Positions 1 through 6,863 of a DNA stretch of 20,395 nucleotides are shown here, in pieces. Each line of letters opens with the position of its first letter. Position 1 is the stretch's first letter. The DNA is from JAXLVB01 sp044228045. GTDB taxonomy: Bacteria; Bacteroidota; Bacteroidia; Cytophagales; Spirosomataceae. The stretch spans positions 1-20,395 of the forward strand of contig JBGAVQ010000081.1 of the NCBI GenBank assembly GCA_044228045.1, in the 5' to 3' direction. The notes under the pieces were generated by a model that was given only the letters and a program-made list of their open reading frames with translations, made no database searches and was not told the origin of the DNA. A program made the translations under genes and the position numbers.

Positions 1-534
1 GGTGTAGAAGTTGCCAAACGCCTCAATGCCAAATTTGTAACCATTACGCTCGATTGCTTCGACCGCTCTTTGCCCATCGAAATGCAAACGGCTCATGCCA
101 TTGATGCCCTCAGAAAAGCAAGTGATATTTTTGAGCCTATCGGCGTAACAATGGCGATAGAAACCCTTGCCGACCACCACGAGCTTTTCCTCAGAACCTC
201 AGCACAGGCGTATATGTTGTGCAAAGCCGTGAACAGAGATGCTTGTAAAATTTTGTTCGATATGTATCATTTGCAAAAAAATGAAGGAAGGCTTATTTAT
301 CACATCGACATGGTTTGGGACGAAATTGGTTATTTCCAAATAGGCGATGAACCCGGTAGATGCGAACCCGGAACCGGTGAGATTAACTATAAAAACATTT
401 TTAAACATATTCATCAAAAGCAGCAAGTCACTGGTAAAAACTTCATTTTGGGGATGGAGCATTTTAATTCGATAGACGGCATTGAAGGCGAAGAAGCCCT
501 TTTGGAAGCCTATAAACAAGCAGATAATTTTTAA
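1..534 (+). CDS. Hydroxypyruvate isomerase-like TIM-barrel protein (5' partial)
   Basis: The reading frame is open from the first base, so the gene begins left of the window; 177 residues are visible. It belongs to the sugar phosphate isomerase/epimerase (xylose-isomerase-like TIM barrel) superfamily, closest to the hydroxypyruvate isomerase group. The expected metal-binding residues are visible: Glu in MAIETL, Asp in ILFDMYH, Gln in GYFQIGD and Glu in GMEHFNS, together with the family stretch GRCEPGTGEIN. It is a tandem paralogue of the next gene, which starts 3 bases after this stop, with well over half of the aligned residues identical. Family members isomerise or epimerise small keto-sugars, or cleave 3-keto-glycosides, using a divalent metal. 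The neighbouring sugar oxidase favours a role in handling oxidised sugars. The substrate is unknown; the family call is firm. Confidence 0.88.
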   Translation, partial: GVEVAKRLNAKFVTITLDCFDRSLPIEMQTAHAIDALRKASDIFEPIGVTMAIETLADHHELFLRTSAQAYMLCKAVNRDACKILFDMYHLQKNEGRLIYHIDMVWDEIGYFQIGDEPGRCEPGTGEINYKNIFKHIHQKQQVTGKNFILGMEHFNSIDGIEGEEALLEAYKQADNF

Positions 535-537
535 CCG

Positions 538-1404
538 ATGAATACATTCAAACTAAAATACGCCCCCCATTTTGGCTCTTTCGCTTCGGCAGGAAGTGAG
601 CTTATCGACCAAATTAAATACTCGTCCGACTTGGGCTTTACCGCTTTTGAAGACAACGCCTTTTCGGGCGTACCCATGCCCAATTTGATGGGCATAGGTA
701 TGCTCGGACAAACACCTGAGTACTTAGATAAAATTGGTAAAACGCTTTCCGACTTAAACATGGAAATGGGAACGTTTGTGATGGGGTCTGTCAATTGGCC
801 ACCCAACGCAGCGTTTACGTCGGGAAAAGAAGAGTTTAGAAATATCTTTTTAGACAAATGCCGTCAGGCGGTAGAAGTAGGCAAACGCCTCAACGGCAAA
901 TACGTCACCGTTGTGCCAGATGCCGCAGACCCTACGTTGCCTTATGAAATCCAAACGGCTAATGTGTTGGAAAGCCTTAAAAGAGCCGCCGATATTTTCG
1001 AGCCACATGGTATGATAATGGTTTTAGAACCACTCAGCTTTCCGCCCCAAGTTTACCTCAAAACTTCGGCACAATGCTATTTATTGGCAAAAGCCGTAAA
1101 TAGCCCAGCCTGTAAAATTCTATTTGATTTGTTCCATTTACAACAAAACGAAGGAAACCTTAAACGCAATATTGATTTGGTTTGGGACGAAATAGGCTAT
1201 TTTCAGATTGGTGATGTACCCCAACGTTTTGAACCAGGTACAGGCGAAATCAATCATCTTGATGTATTTAAACACATTTATCAAAAGATGCAAAGCACTG
1301 GCAAAAACTTCATTTTTGGTATGGAACATTACAATTCGACTGCAGGGGTAGAAGGAGAAGAAGCTTTGTTAAATGCGTACAAAATGATAGATAGTTTTCT
1401 TTAA
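538..1404 (+). CDS. Hydroxypyruvate isomerase-like TIM-barrel protein
   Basis: This is a complete 288-residue single-domain protein of the sugar phosphate isomerase/epimerase family (hydroxypyruvate isomerase group), of usual or slightly long size. Likely metal ligands are E164 (VLEPL), D197 (ILFDLFH), Q223 (GYFQIGD) and E263 (GMEHYN); H200 and the block FEPGTGEIN (231-239) are also typical. No signal peptide is seen, so it should be cytosolic. The start at 538 lies 3 bases after the previous stop and the next gene begins 2 bases after this stop, so the genes are surely co-transcribed and perhaps translationally coupled. The protein is a close paralogue of the upstream gene, and the pair may act on related substrates or form a hetero-oligomer. 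Activity on a 3-keto-glycoside from the downstream GMC oxidase is a plausible inference, not shown. Confidence 0.9.
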   Translation: MNTFKLKYAPHFGSFASAGSELIDQIKYSSDLGFTAFEDNAFSGVPMPNLMGIGMLGQTPEYLDKIGKTLSDLNMEMGTFVMGSVNWPPNAAFTSGKEEFRNIFLDKCRQAVEVGKRLNGKYVTVVPDAADPTLPYEIQTANVLESLKRAADIFEPHGMIMVLEPLSFPPQVYLKTSAQCYLLAKAVNSPACKILFDLFHLQQNEGNLKRNIDLVWDEIGYFQIGDVPQRFEPGTGEINHLDVFKHIYQKMQSTGKNFIFGMEHYNSTAGVEGEEALLNAYKMIDSFL

Positions 1405-1406
1405 AA

Positions 1407-1871
1407 ATGACCAACATGAGAGAGGGAAAAGCATTTGTAATAGTCGTTTGTATGTTGCTTTCTTTTACTGCAATTGCCCAAAAAGAGAAAATGACAGAAA
1501 CCCAGAAAAATCGGAAAATTATTGAAGCATTTGCCGATGTTTTTTATCGTCAAAAAGACGTAGAAAGAGCATTCAAGGAATATGTTTCTGAAAATTACAT
1601 TCAGCACAATCCCAATATTCTTGATGGTCGTGAAGCGGCTGTTGAAATGTTGAAACCCAAATTCTCAAATCCAGAGGCCGTTTTCGACATCAAACGGATA
1701 TTGGTAGATGGCAATTTGGCCGTGATACATTTACACGCCCGAATGAACAAAACGGCTCTCGGTGGAGCAGTAGCCGACTTTTACCGTTTAGAAAACGGTA
1801 AAATAGTGGAACACTGGGATGTGTTGCAAGCTGTACCCGAAAAGCCAGTTAATCCTCACCCGATGTTTTAA
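1407..1871 (+). CDS. Secreted SnoaL-like / NTF2-fold protein
   Basis: The protein has 154 residues. Residues about 5-25 form a hydrophobic signal peptide ending in AIAQ, a typical Bacteroidota signal peptidase I site, so it is probably periplasmic. The mature part matches the SnoaL-like, NTF2-fold cone family: FADVFYRQKDVERAFKEYV, YIQHNPNILDGREA and a C-terminal block DFYRLENGKIVEHWDV are hallmark positions (the QHNP and EHWD histidines line the pocket). Relatives are often labelled predicted SnoaL-like aldol-condensation-catalysing enzymes, but few have a proven reaction. It sits between the TIM-barrel pair and the GMC oxidase, 23 bases before the latter. The signal peptide is odd because its neighbours look cytosolic. 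Start choice: the Met at codon 4 is an alternative. Confidence 0.8.
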   Translation: MTNMREGKAFVIVVCMLLSFTAIAQKEKMTETQKNRKIIEAFADVFYRQKDVERAFKEYVSENYIQHNPNILDGREAAVEMLKPKFSNPEAVFDIKRILVDGNLAVIHLHARMNKTALGGAVADFYRLENGKIVEHWDVLQAVPEKPVNPHPMF

Positions 1872-1894
1872 AAATTAAAATGAATTGACAAAAA

Positions 1895-3520
1895 ATGGAA
1901 ACATTAAATATAAATAAATCACAGCAAATAGCTCCCCCATCGGGGGCGGGGGGGGCTGTTGATATTCTAATTATAGGCTCTGGTCCCGTAGGTGCTACTT
2001 ATGCTCGAATACTTTCTGAACAAAAGCCCAATGCAAAAATCTTAATGATAGATGCAGGGCCAAAGGTTTCAGACAAAATTGGACAACACGTAAAAAATAT
2101 TGCTGACCCAAAGGCAATGGAAACGGCACAGATTATGTCGCAAGGGCCCAAAAAAACGCCTTATCCAATGATTTCGGTGGCAGAACGAGCATTAGCCGTT
2201 CAGCGTGGCGAGCTGAGTGCCGATATACTGGCAAGGGCAGGAACTCATTTGGTTCTGGACCAAATTGATGACATAAAAAACAATGAAATGCCATCCATTT
2301 CGATGTCAACCAACATTGGTGGCATGGGTATTCACTGGACGTGTGCTTGCCCAACCCCAGGAAATGGCGAAAAGATTACCATTATTCCTGAAAACGAAAT
2401 GGACGATGCACTCGCCAAAGCACGAGAAATATTAAATGTAACGCAATCAGCCTTTCCTTCTTCACCCGAAAGTGAAGCAATATTGAACATTCTCAATCAA
2501 ACATTGGGTACAAACCATGCTGAAAATCGCCAAGCACAACCCATGCCTTTGGCTTGCAAGGTAGATGCCAACGGAAACAGATATTGGACAGCCTCCGATG
2601 TGATTTTGGGAGACCTTTTGGCTACCCCATCGGGGGCTGGGGCGACCGACGCTTCGGGGCTCTTTGAATTACGCTCTGAAACCATTTGCCGTAAACTCAA
2701 CCATGAAAATGGTAAAATAGTTGGAGCAGAAATTGAACATATAAAAACTGGCCAAAAAGAAACGATTGAAGCTAACATCGTAATTGTAGCCGCCGACCCA
2801 CTTCGTACACCGCAGTTACTTTGGGCATCGGGCATCAGACCCAAAGCATTGGGGCATTACCTCAACGAACATCCTTTTGTGTTTACTTTTGTTGAATTAG
2901 ACAAAGATTTAGTAAAGAAATTTGCTCCAAATCGTCAATCATCAATCATCAATCGTCAATCGCCTGACCCAACCGTAGGCGTATTCTGGGTACCATTCGA
3001 TGCCCCAAATCATCCATTCCACGGGCAAATCATGCACATGGATTTATCGCCCATGAAAACAACTGTTAGAGATGAGTCTAAGCATGTCGTTGGTTTGGGT
3101 TGGGGTTGTTTGAAAGAATCAAATTTTGAGGACCAAATTGTTTTTTCAGAAACAGAAAAAGATTACTTTGGTATGCCCAAAATGAATTTCAAATTTCAAT
3201 ATACTGATAATGACTTAGCCGCCATCGAAGCAGCAAAAGCCTATCAGAAAAAAGTAGTAAATCAGTTCGGAAAAGAAATAAAAGATGGCGGACAAACATT
3301 GATGCCTCCTGGTACATCTTTACATTACGAAGGCACAACCAGAATGGGAGCAGAAAATGATGGCGAATCGGTTTGTGATACGTACTCACAAGTTTGGGAT
3401 TTTGATAATTTATTTGTTGGCGGAAATGGTGTAATTCCAATAGCGACAACCTCAAACCCAACACTTGTAAGTGTAGCATTGGCGGTGCGTTCGTGCGAAA
3501 GAATCATCAATCAGCTTTAA
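1895..3520 (+). CDS. GMC oxidoreductase, pyranose 2-oxidase type
   Basis: This 541-residue FAD-dependent oxidoreductase has an N-terminal dinucleotide fold DILIIGSGPVGATYAR (23-38). GGMGIHWTCA (142-151) matches the pyranose-oxidase motif whose His binds FAD covalently, here H147. The C-terminal GMC block contains LHYEG with H477 and SNPTLVSVALA with N521, the expected catalytic His/Asn pair at near-standard spacing. There is no signal peptide or Tat motif, so it is likely cytosolic. Family members oxidise pyranoses at C2 or C3; some bacterial relatives act as C-glycoside 3-oxidases. Adjacency to two sugar isomerase-like proteins fits a role in sugar or glycoside oxidation. Three low-complexity stretches look like in-frame repeat insertions: residues 13-20, about 243-255, and 345-356 (NRQSSIINRQSP). 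Exact substrate and electron acceptor are unknown. Confidence 0.88.
   Translation: METLNINKSQQIAPPSGAGGAVDILIIGSGPVGATYARILSEQKPNAKILMIDAGPKVSDKIGQHVKNIADPKAMETAQIMSQGPKKTPYPMISVAERALAVQRGELSADILARAGTHLVLDQIDDIKNNEMPSISMSTNIGGMGIHWTCACPTPGNGEKITIIPENEMDDALAKAREILNVTQSAFPSSPESEAILNILNQTLGTNHAENRQAQPMPLACKVDANGNRYWTASDVILGDLLATPSGAGATDASGLFELRSETICRKLNHENGKIVGAEIEHIKTGQKETIEANIVIVAADPLRTPQLLWASGIRPKALGHYLNEHPFVFTFVELDKDLVKKFAPNRQSSIINRQSPDPTVGVFWVPFDAPNHPFHGQIMHMDLSPMKTTVRDESKHVVGLGWGCLKESNFEDQIVFSETEKDYFGMPKMNFKFQYTDNDLAAIEAAKAYQKKVVNQFGKEIKDGGQTLMPPGTSLHYEGTTRMGAENDGESVCDTYSQVWDFDNLFVGGNGVIPIATTSNPTLVSVALAVRSCERIINQL
1932..1956. repeat. GC-rich short repeat, copy 1 (inside GMC gene)
   Basis: The core CCCCATCGGGGGC is followed by a G run in an otherwise AT-rich gene. 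It is read in-frame as APPSGAGGA in the variable N-terminus, just before the first beta strand. The same core recurs at 2625 in the same gene. The CCCC-ATC-GGGG core is self-complementary and could form a hairpin. The pattern suggests a dispersed repeat unit rather than conserved protein sequence. Confidence 0.6.
2625..2643. repeat. GC-rich short repeat, copy 2 (inside GMC gene)
   Basis: This is the second copy of CCCCATCGGGGGC, followed by TGGGGC, read in-frame as TPSGAGA within the stretch ATPSGAGATDASG (about residues 243-255). Compare copy 1 at 1932-1956. It lies between the substrate-domain sequence LGDLL and the strand FELRSETICRKL, probably a surface loop that tolerates insertion. Confidence 0.6.
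2931..2962. repeat. Heptamer tandem repeat inside GMC gene
   Basis: Four consecutive 7-base units, ATCGTCA, ATCATCA, ATCATCA and ATCGTCA, followed by a partial fifth unit. They encode the low-complexity peptide NRQSSIINRQS (about residues 346-356) without breaking the frame. The same unit type occurs between genes at 11000-11027. Confidence 0.85.
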
Positions 3521-3532
3521 AAAAATAAACAA

Positions 3533-4456
3533 ATGATAGAAAGTAGCAATATTCCGATCATTGATGCAAATCAGCTTATTTCTAATTTGCAGAGAGAATT
3601 GAAAAGTGTTGTTGCTTTCACTACCAAAGTTCATTCCAATTTTCATATTAATCGCATTGAAGAATATATGAAAATAGTGGACTTCCCAACCCAATCCGAT
3701 ATAGTTCCGAGGCGAATATCGGTTTATAGTATTTTTTTCTTGACCAAAGGGCGAAGTATCAGAAGTAAAGGCTTGGATAGCTACGATTTTGGCGAAAATA
3801 CCTTCTTTTTTCTCCCTGCATATCAGATTACTACCCACCAAGAAATTTGTTTTGGTAGCGAGGGCTATTATTGCCACTTTGATATGGAATTATTGAATGT
3901 GGACTATAAAACCAAGGATTTAATCAATGAATTTACCTTTTTAGAATTTAATGCTCATCCGATTGTAACCATTGATGAAGAAGCTAAAAATAATATTGTA
4001 CCATTACTCGACAGACTTATATTGGAATATAATGCTGGTGAAAAATGCCGTATGGATATATTAAGAATGTATTTGATGACTCTTTTTACCGAATTAAAAC
4101 CATTTGTCGAAACCTCAACTCCTGTTTCAGCCAATGCGGCATCAATCATTACCGAACAATACAAAAAAGCACTTTCAAAATACATTTACGAAAAAAATAA
4201 AATTACCGACTATGCCGAACTTCTGTCGGTTTCGCCCAATCATCTTAACAAATGTGTCAAGAAAACCATCGGGAAATCCGCTCACGATTTATTAAATGAA
4301 ATGTTGCTACTTGAAGCCAAAGTTTTGTTGAAACAAACTAATCTGAACGTAACCGAAATTGCTTACAAAATCGGCAAAAACGAAGTGACTGATTTTGCTC
4401 GCTTCTTCAAAACCCAAACAGGTATGAAACCCAGTGAATATCGTATGTTGAATTGA
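3533..4456 (+). CDS. AraC-family transcriptional regulator
   Basis: The 307-residue protein has a C-terminal AraC/XylS DNA-binding domain with two helix-turn-helix units, at about 205-305. The first helix pair includes ITDYAELLSVSPNHLNKCVKKTIGKS; the second includes VTEIAYKIGKNEVTDFARFFKTQTGMKPSEY, the classic family signature. The N-terminal ~190 residues resemble a cupin-like sensor (SIRSKGLDSYDFGENTFFFLPAYQIT), which should bind a small effector. It starts 12 bases after the GMC stop, so it is the last gene of the sugar operon and may autoregulate it. It could also control the catabolic block that begins just downstream, although the palindrome there is not a typical AraC direct-repeat site. 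The effector is unknown. Confidence 0.93.
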   Translation: MIESSNIPIIDANQLISNLQRELKSVVAFTTKVHSNFHINRIEEYMKIVDFPTQSDIVPRRISVYSIFFLTKGRSIRSKGLDSYDFGENTFFFLPAYQITTHQEICFGSEGYYCHFDMELLNVDYKTKDLINEFTFLEFNAHPIVTIDEEAKNNIVPLLDRLILEYNAGEKCRMDILRMYLMTLFTELKPFVETSTPVSANAASIITEQYKKALSKYIYEKNKITDYAELLSVSPNHLNKCVKKTIGKSAHDLLNEMLLLEAKVLLKQTNLNVTEIAYKIGKNEVTDFARFFKTQTGMKPSEYRMLN

Positions 4457-4535
4457 GAGGGTTGTTCTGATAGAAATGGATTGAAATTGAACACTATTCG
4501 CTTCTTTTTGATTAAAAATAAAGAGAGCTGATTCT

Positions 4536-4543
4536 TACCTTTG
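4536..4543 (+). promoter_or_regulatory. Candidate Bacteroidota -7 promoter box
   Basis: TACCTTTG is an exact match to the Bacteroidota -7 consensus TAnnTTTG. A TTTTG is found 25 bases upstream (ending at 4510), slightly farther than the usual -33 spacing. It lies in the 129-base gap between the AraC gene and the cupin gene and would drive the cupin and downstream catabolic genes. The -7 box overlaps the left arm of the palindrome at 4541-4572. Confidence 0.5.
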
Positions 4544-4572
4544 TATTATTATTTAGCAGAATAATAATACAA
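4541..4572. promoter_or_regulatory. Perfect 13-bp palindrome, probable operator
   Basis: The left arm TTGTATTATTATT (4541-4553) and right arm AATAATAATACAA (4560-4572) are perfect inverse complements around a 6-base spacer. The palindrome begins inside the candidate -7 box and covers the expected transcription start, ending 13 bases before the cupin ATG. That position fits repression by a dimeric regulator. The lack of a GC-rich stem or T-tract argues against a terminator for the AraC gene. The binding protein is unknown. Confidence 0.65.
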
Positions 4573-4585
4573 CAAACAGCTACTT

Positions 4586-5074
4586 ATGCCCTCCTCAATA
4601 AGAAGAGTAGTCACAGGTCATACCAGCGATGGAACAGCCATCTTTTCATCAGATGAATCTTTTGAAACCGTCGTGATTCCTACTGGCGATGCCGCTATGG
4701 CTACCATTTGGACTACTGCCGCCGTACCAGCCGACTGCAATGACGAAACCGATGGGCGGCTCCGAGATGCAGGCACAACCCTCAAAGGCGGCTCGGTTAT
4801 CAGAGTAGTTGATATGCTACCCAACGCCTCATCGCCCATGCACCGCACCAATAGCATTGATTACGGCATTGTCATAAGCGGAAAAATTGAGTTAGCATTA
4901 GACAATCAAGTATTTAAAACCGTAGAAGCAGGAGGTATCATTGTGCAGCGTGGCACAATCCATCAATGGCGCAACCCAAGTAGCATAGAAATTTGCCGCA
5001 TTGTTTTTGTATTGACCGAAGCCAAGCCTTATGAAGTAAATGGTGCGGCTTTGGAAGAAGTAATGCAACACTAA
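4586..5074 (+). CDS. Cupin-domain protein
   Basis: The 162-residue protein has a single cupin barrel in its C-terminal half. Motif 1 is HRTNSIDYGIVISGKIEL (from H86), with Asp92 near the usual Glu position; motif 2 is GGIIVQRGTIHQWRN with H126. This type of cupin is frequent in aromatic and polyketide catabolic clusters, where members may bind metal and act as small dioxygenases, decarboxylases or ligand-binding accessory proteins. It is cytosolic, with no signal peptide. It is the first gene after the palindromic operator and so probably the promoter-proximal gene of the catabolic block. The metal set looks incomplete (only one His in the usual HxH position of motif 1), so catalysis is uncertain. 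Confidence 0.85.
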   Translation: MPSSIRRVVTGHTSDGTAIFSSDESFETVVIPTGDAAMATIWTTAAVPADCNDETDGRLRDAGTTLKGGSVIRVVDMLPNASSPMHRTNSIDYGIVISGKIELALDNQVFKTVEAGGIIVQRGTIHQWRNPSSIEICRIVFVLTEAKPYEVNGAALEEVMQH

Positions 5075-5095
5075 CAAAATCTACTAAAATTGATT

Positions 5096-5152
5096 GGTCA
5101 AGGTCAGACGATAGTCAGACCGTAAAGCCACATACTTTCATACTATCGTCTG
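5096..5152. repeat. REP-like element with 11-bp inverted repeat
   Basis: CAGACGATAGT (5105-5115) and its exact inverse complement ACTATCGTCTG (5142-5152) flank a 26-base loop. The 14 bases at 5096-5109 (GGTCAAGGTCAGAC) are the exact reverse complement of 19294-19307 inside the OmpA gene. The element lies in the gap just before the N-terminally truncated SDR and may mark the rearrangement that removed its start. Confidence 0.7.
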
Positions 5153-5223
5153 TTCGATTCAGTCAGATCTTTGTCCAAAATCAGAAATGATAAATAATTT
5201 ATTCAATTTATCTGGGAGCGAAA

Positions 5224-5889
5224 GTGGTAGTTTCGAGCAATGAATCAGTAGGAATCCTAAAAACCGTTGAAGCGTTTCAAAAGCTTGGTATTGAGGTGGT
5301 TGGAATTGCTTGCGATATGTCGAGAAAAGAAGAAATTGATCAGCTTTTCCAAAAAGCTACGCAGTATTTTGGCAAGATAGATATTCTGGTCAATTGTGTG
5401 GGGTTGGCCGTGGCGGGTGGGCTTCAAGACATTAGCCAAGATAGTTTTGAGAAAACGATGAACTTGAACCTCCAAGCAGCTATTCATCTGACCCAATTGG
5501 TAATACCCCAAATGCAAGTCCAAAAAGACGGTGCTATCATTTATTTGGCGAGTATCGCAGGCGTGCGGGGAAACAGGCATTTGGGACTTTATGGCTTATC
5601 AAAAGCAGGTTTGATAGAATTGGCAAGAAACTTAGCGGTGGAGTTTGGTCCCGACAATATCCGAGTCAATACCATTTCGCCAGGGATGATCAATACACCG
5701 TTTTCTGAATCTTTGATGAAAAATGAGGAGTTTATGAAAAAACGTTTGAGTCAGACCCCGCTTCGTAGAGTGGGTGAAGTAGAAGAAATAGCGGGGATAG
5801 CTGTGATGCTGGCCTCAAAAGCAGGTGGATTTATGACTGGGCAAAATATCATTGTGGACGGTGGAACAACAATTAGCGACGGAAATTAG
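5224..5889 (+). pseudogene. SDR dehydrogenase lacking its N-terminus
   Basis: The 221 codons match a classical short-chain dehydrogenase from the end of beta-2 onward: the frame reads GAKVVVSSNES, then DILVNCVG, SIAGVRG, YGLSKAG (Tyr and Lys of the active site), NTISPGMINTPF and a C-terminal TGQNIIVDGG. The first ~30 residues, including the NAD(P)-binding TGxxxGIG motif, are absent. In-frame sequence upstream runs into a stop at 5191-5193, and no such motif lies before it. The only available start is a GTG at 5224. Loss of the cofactor loop makes activity unlikely, although the rest of the frame is undamaged, which suggests a recent event. A REP-like repeat lies immediately upstream. The stop is 1 base before the next SDR's ATG. 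Confidence 0.75.
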
Positions 5890-5890
5890 T

Positions 5891-6658
5891 ATGCAAAGAT
5901 TTCAAAACAAAGTTTGCCTCGTAACGGGTGCAGCATCGGGTATTGGCAAAGCTACGGCACTGTCTTTTGCCCAAGAAGGAGCAAAAGTAGTATTGGCCGA
6001 TTTGAATGAAGCACAGGGAAATAGTGTATTGTCCGAAATCATTGCCAATGGGAGTGAGGCCATTTTCGTAAAGTGTAACATTGGCGAAAGATCGGATGTC
6101 GTCAATCTTATCGAAACCACTGTAACTACCTTTGGGCGAATAGATTGCGCCGTCAATTGTGCAGGAATTGCAGGGAAAGTATCAAAACCTGTACATGAAT
6201 ACCCCGAAGAAGATTGGCTCATGCAAATTCAGGTCAATTTGATAGGAACTTGGTATTGTGTGAAATTCCAATTAGAACAAATGATGAAGCAAGGCGGTGG
6301 CAATATCGTTTGTGTTTCGTCGGCGGCGGGGTTGGTGGGGCAGCCTGAAAACTCCCCTTATGCCGCCTCTAAACACGGCGTAAATGGTTTGGTGAAATCG
6401 GCAGCTATCGAATACGCCACCCAAAATATCAGAATCAATGCCATTTGTCCAACCGCTATCGAAACGCCGATGATTATGCACGGGCGCAGAAAACTGGCCG
6501 AAAATCCCGAAGCCTTACAGCAAGCCATTAACTTCCAACGCATGAAGCGTATGGGCCAACCCCAAGAAGTAGCCGATGTAGCCCTCTGGATGTGCTCAGA
6601 CCAAGCAAGTTTTATTACAGGACACACAATGGCTGTAGATGGCGGGGCATTTGCCTAA
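5891..6658 (+). CDS. SDR-family NAD(P)-dependent oxidoreductase
   Basis: This is a complete classical short-chain dehydrogenase of 255 residues. The cofactor motif TGAASGIG is at 12-19, the acidic D37 in LADLNE suggests NAD(H) preference, NCAG is at 89-92, the catalytic Ser is in CVSSAAG (about 143-144), and YAASK gives Y157 and K161. The C-terminus SFITGHTMAVDGGAFA is standard. I chose the start at 5891 because it gives the usual short leader before the first strand; a longer frame from 5852 would overlap the preceding gene's coding end. The likely role is oxidising a secondary alcohol of the aromatic substrate or a ring-opened intermediate. The substrate cannot be read from the sequence. 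Confidence 0.92.
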   Translation: MQRFQNKVCLVTGAASGIGKATALSFAQEGAKVVLADLNEAQGNSVLSEIIANGSEAIFVKCNIGERSDVVNLIETTVTTFGRIDCAVNCAGIAGKVSKPVHEYPEEDWLMQIQVNLIGTWYCVKFQLEQMMKQGGGNIVCVSSAAGLVGQPENSPYAASKHGVNGLVKSAAIEYATQNIRINAICPTAIETPMIMHGRRKLAENPEALQQAINFQRMKRMGQPQEVADVALWMCSDQASFITGHTMAVDGGAFA

Positions 6659-6715
6659 AAAAAGCAAAAAAGAATCAAATAGTTGTAACTCAATTAAAAA
6701 AAGTGAAAAATATGA

Positions 6716-6745
6716 TTGAAAATGAATGTTTTGAGATTGTATTTG
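6716..6745 (+). promoter_or_regulatory. Candidate promoter for the dioxygenase gene
   Basis: TTG (6716-6718), 19 bases, then TGTATTTG (6738-6745) matches the Bacteroidota TTTG/TAnnTTTG pattern with one mismatch in the -7 box. It would start transcription near 6752, leaving a leader of about 110 bases before the ATG at 6864. The 205-base gap holds no convincing gene; a 26-codon frame from 6712 has no recognisable features. Confidence 0.35.
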
Positions 6746-6863
6746 ATTCACAATTCAAGCAAGATTCTTCTGAAATTTGTACAAATTATTAGATGAATAA
6801 TCTTACGATTCGTAAAACCAATATTTCACCTTAATACAAACCTATTACAGCAGCGTATTTCTC

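Noticed and set aside
5852..5890. Upstream start for the second SDR
   Set aside because: It would overlap the coding end of the preceding SDR; ATG 5891 gives the usual short N-terminus before TGAASGIG.
6712..6792. 26-codon frame in the gap before the dioxygenase
   Set aside because: No recognisable motif, no coding signal, and it overlaps the predicted promoter.
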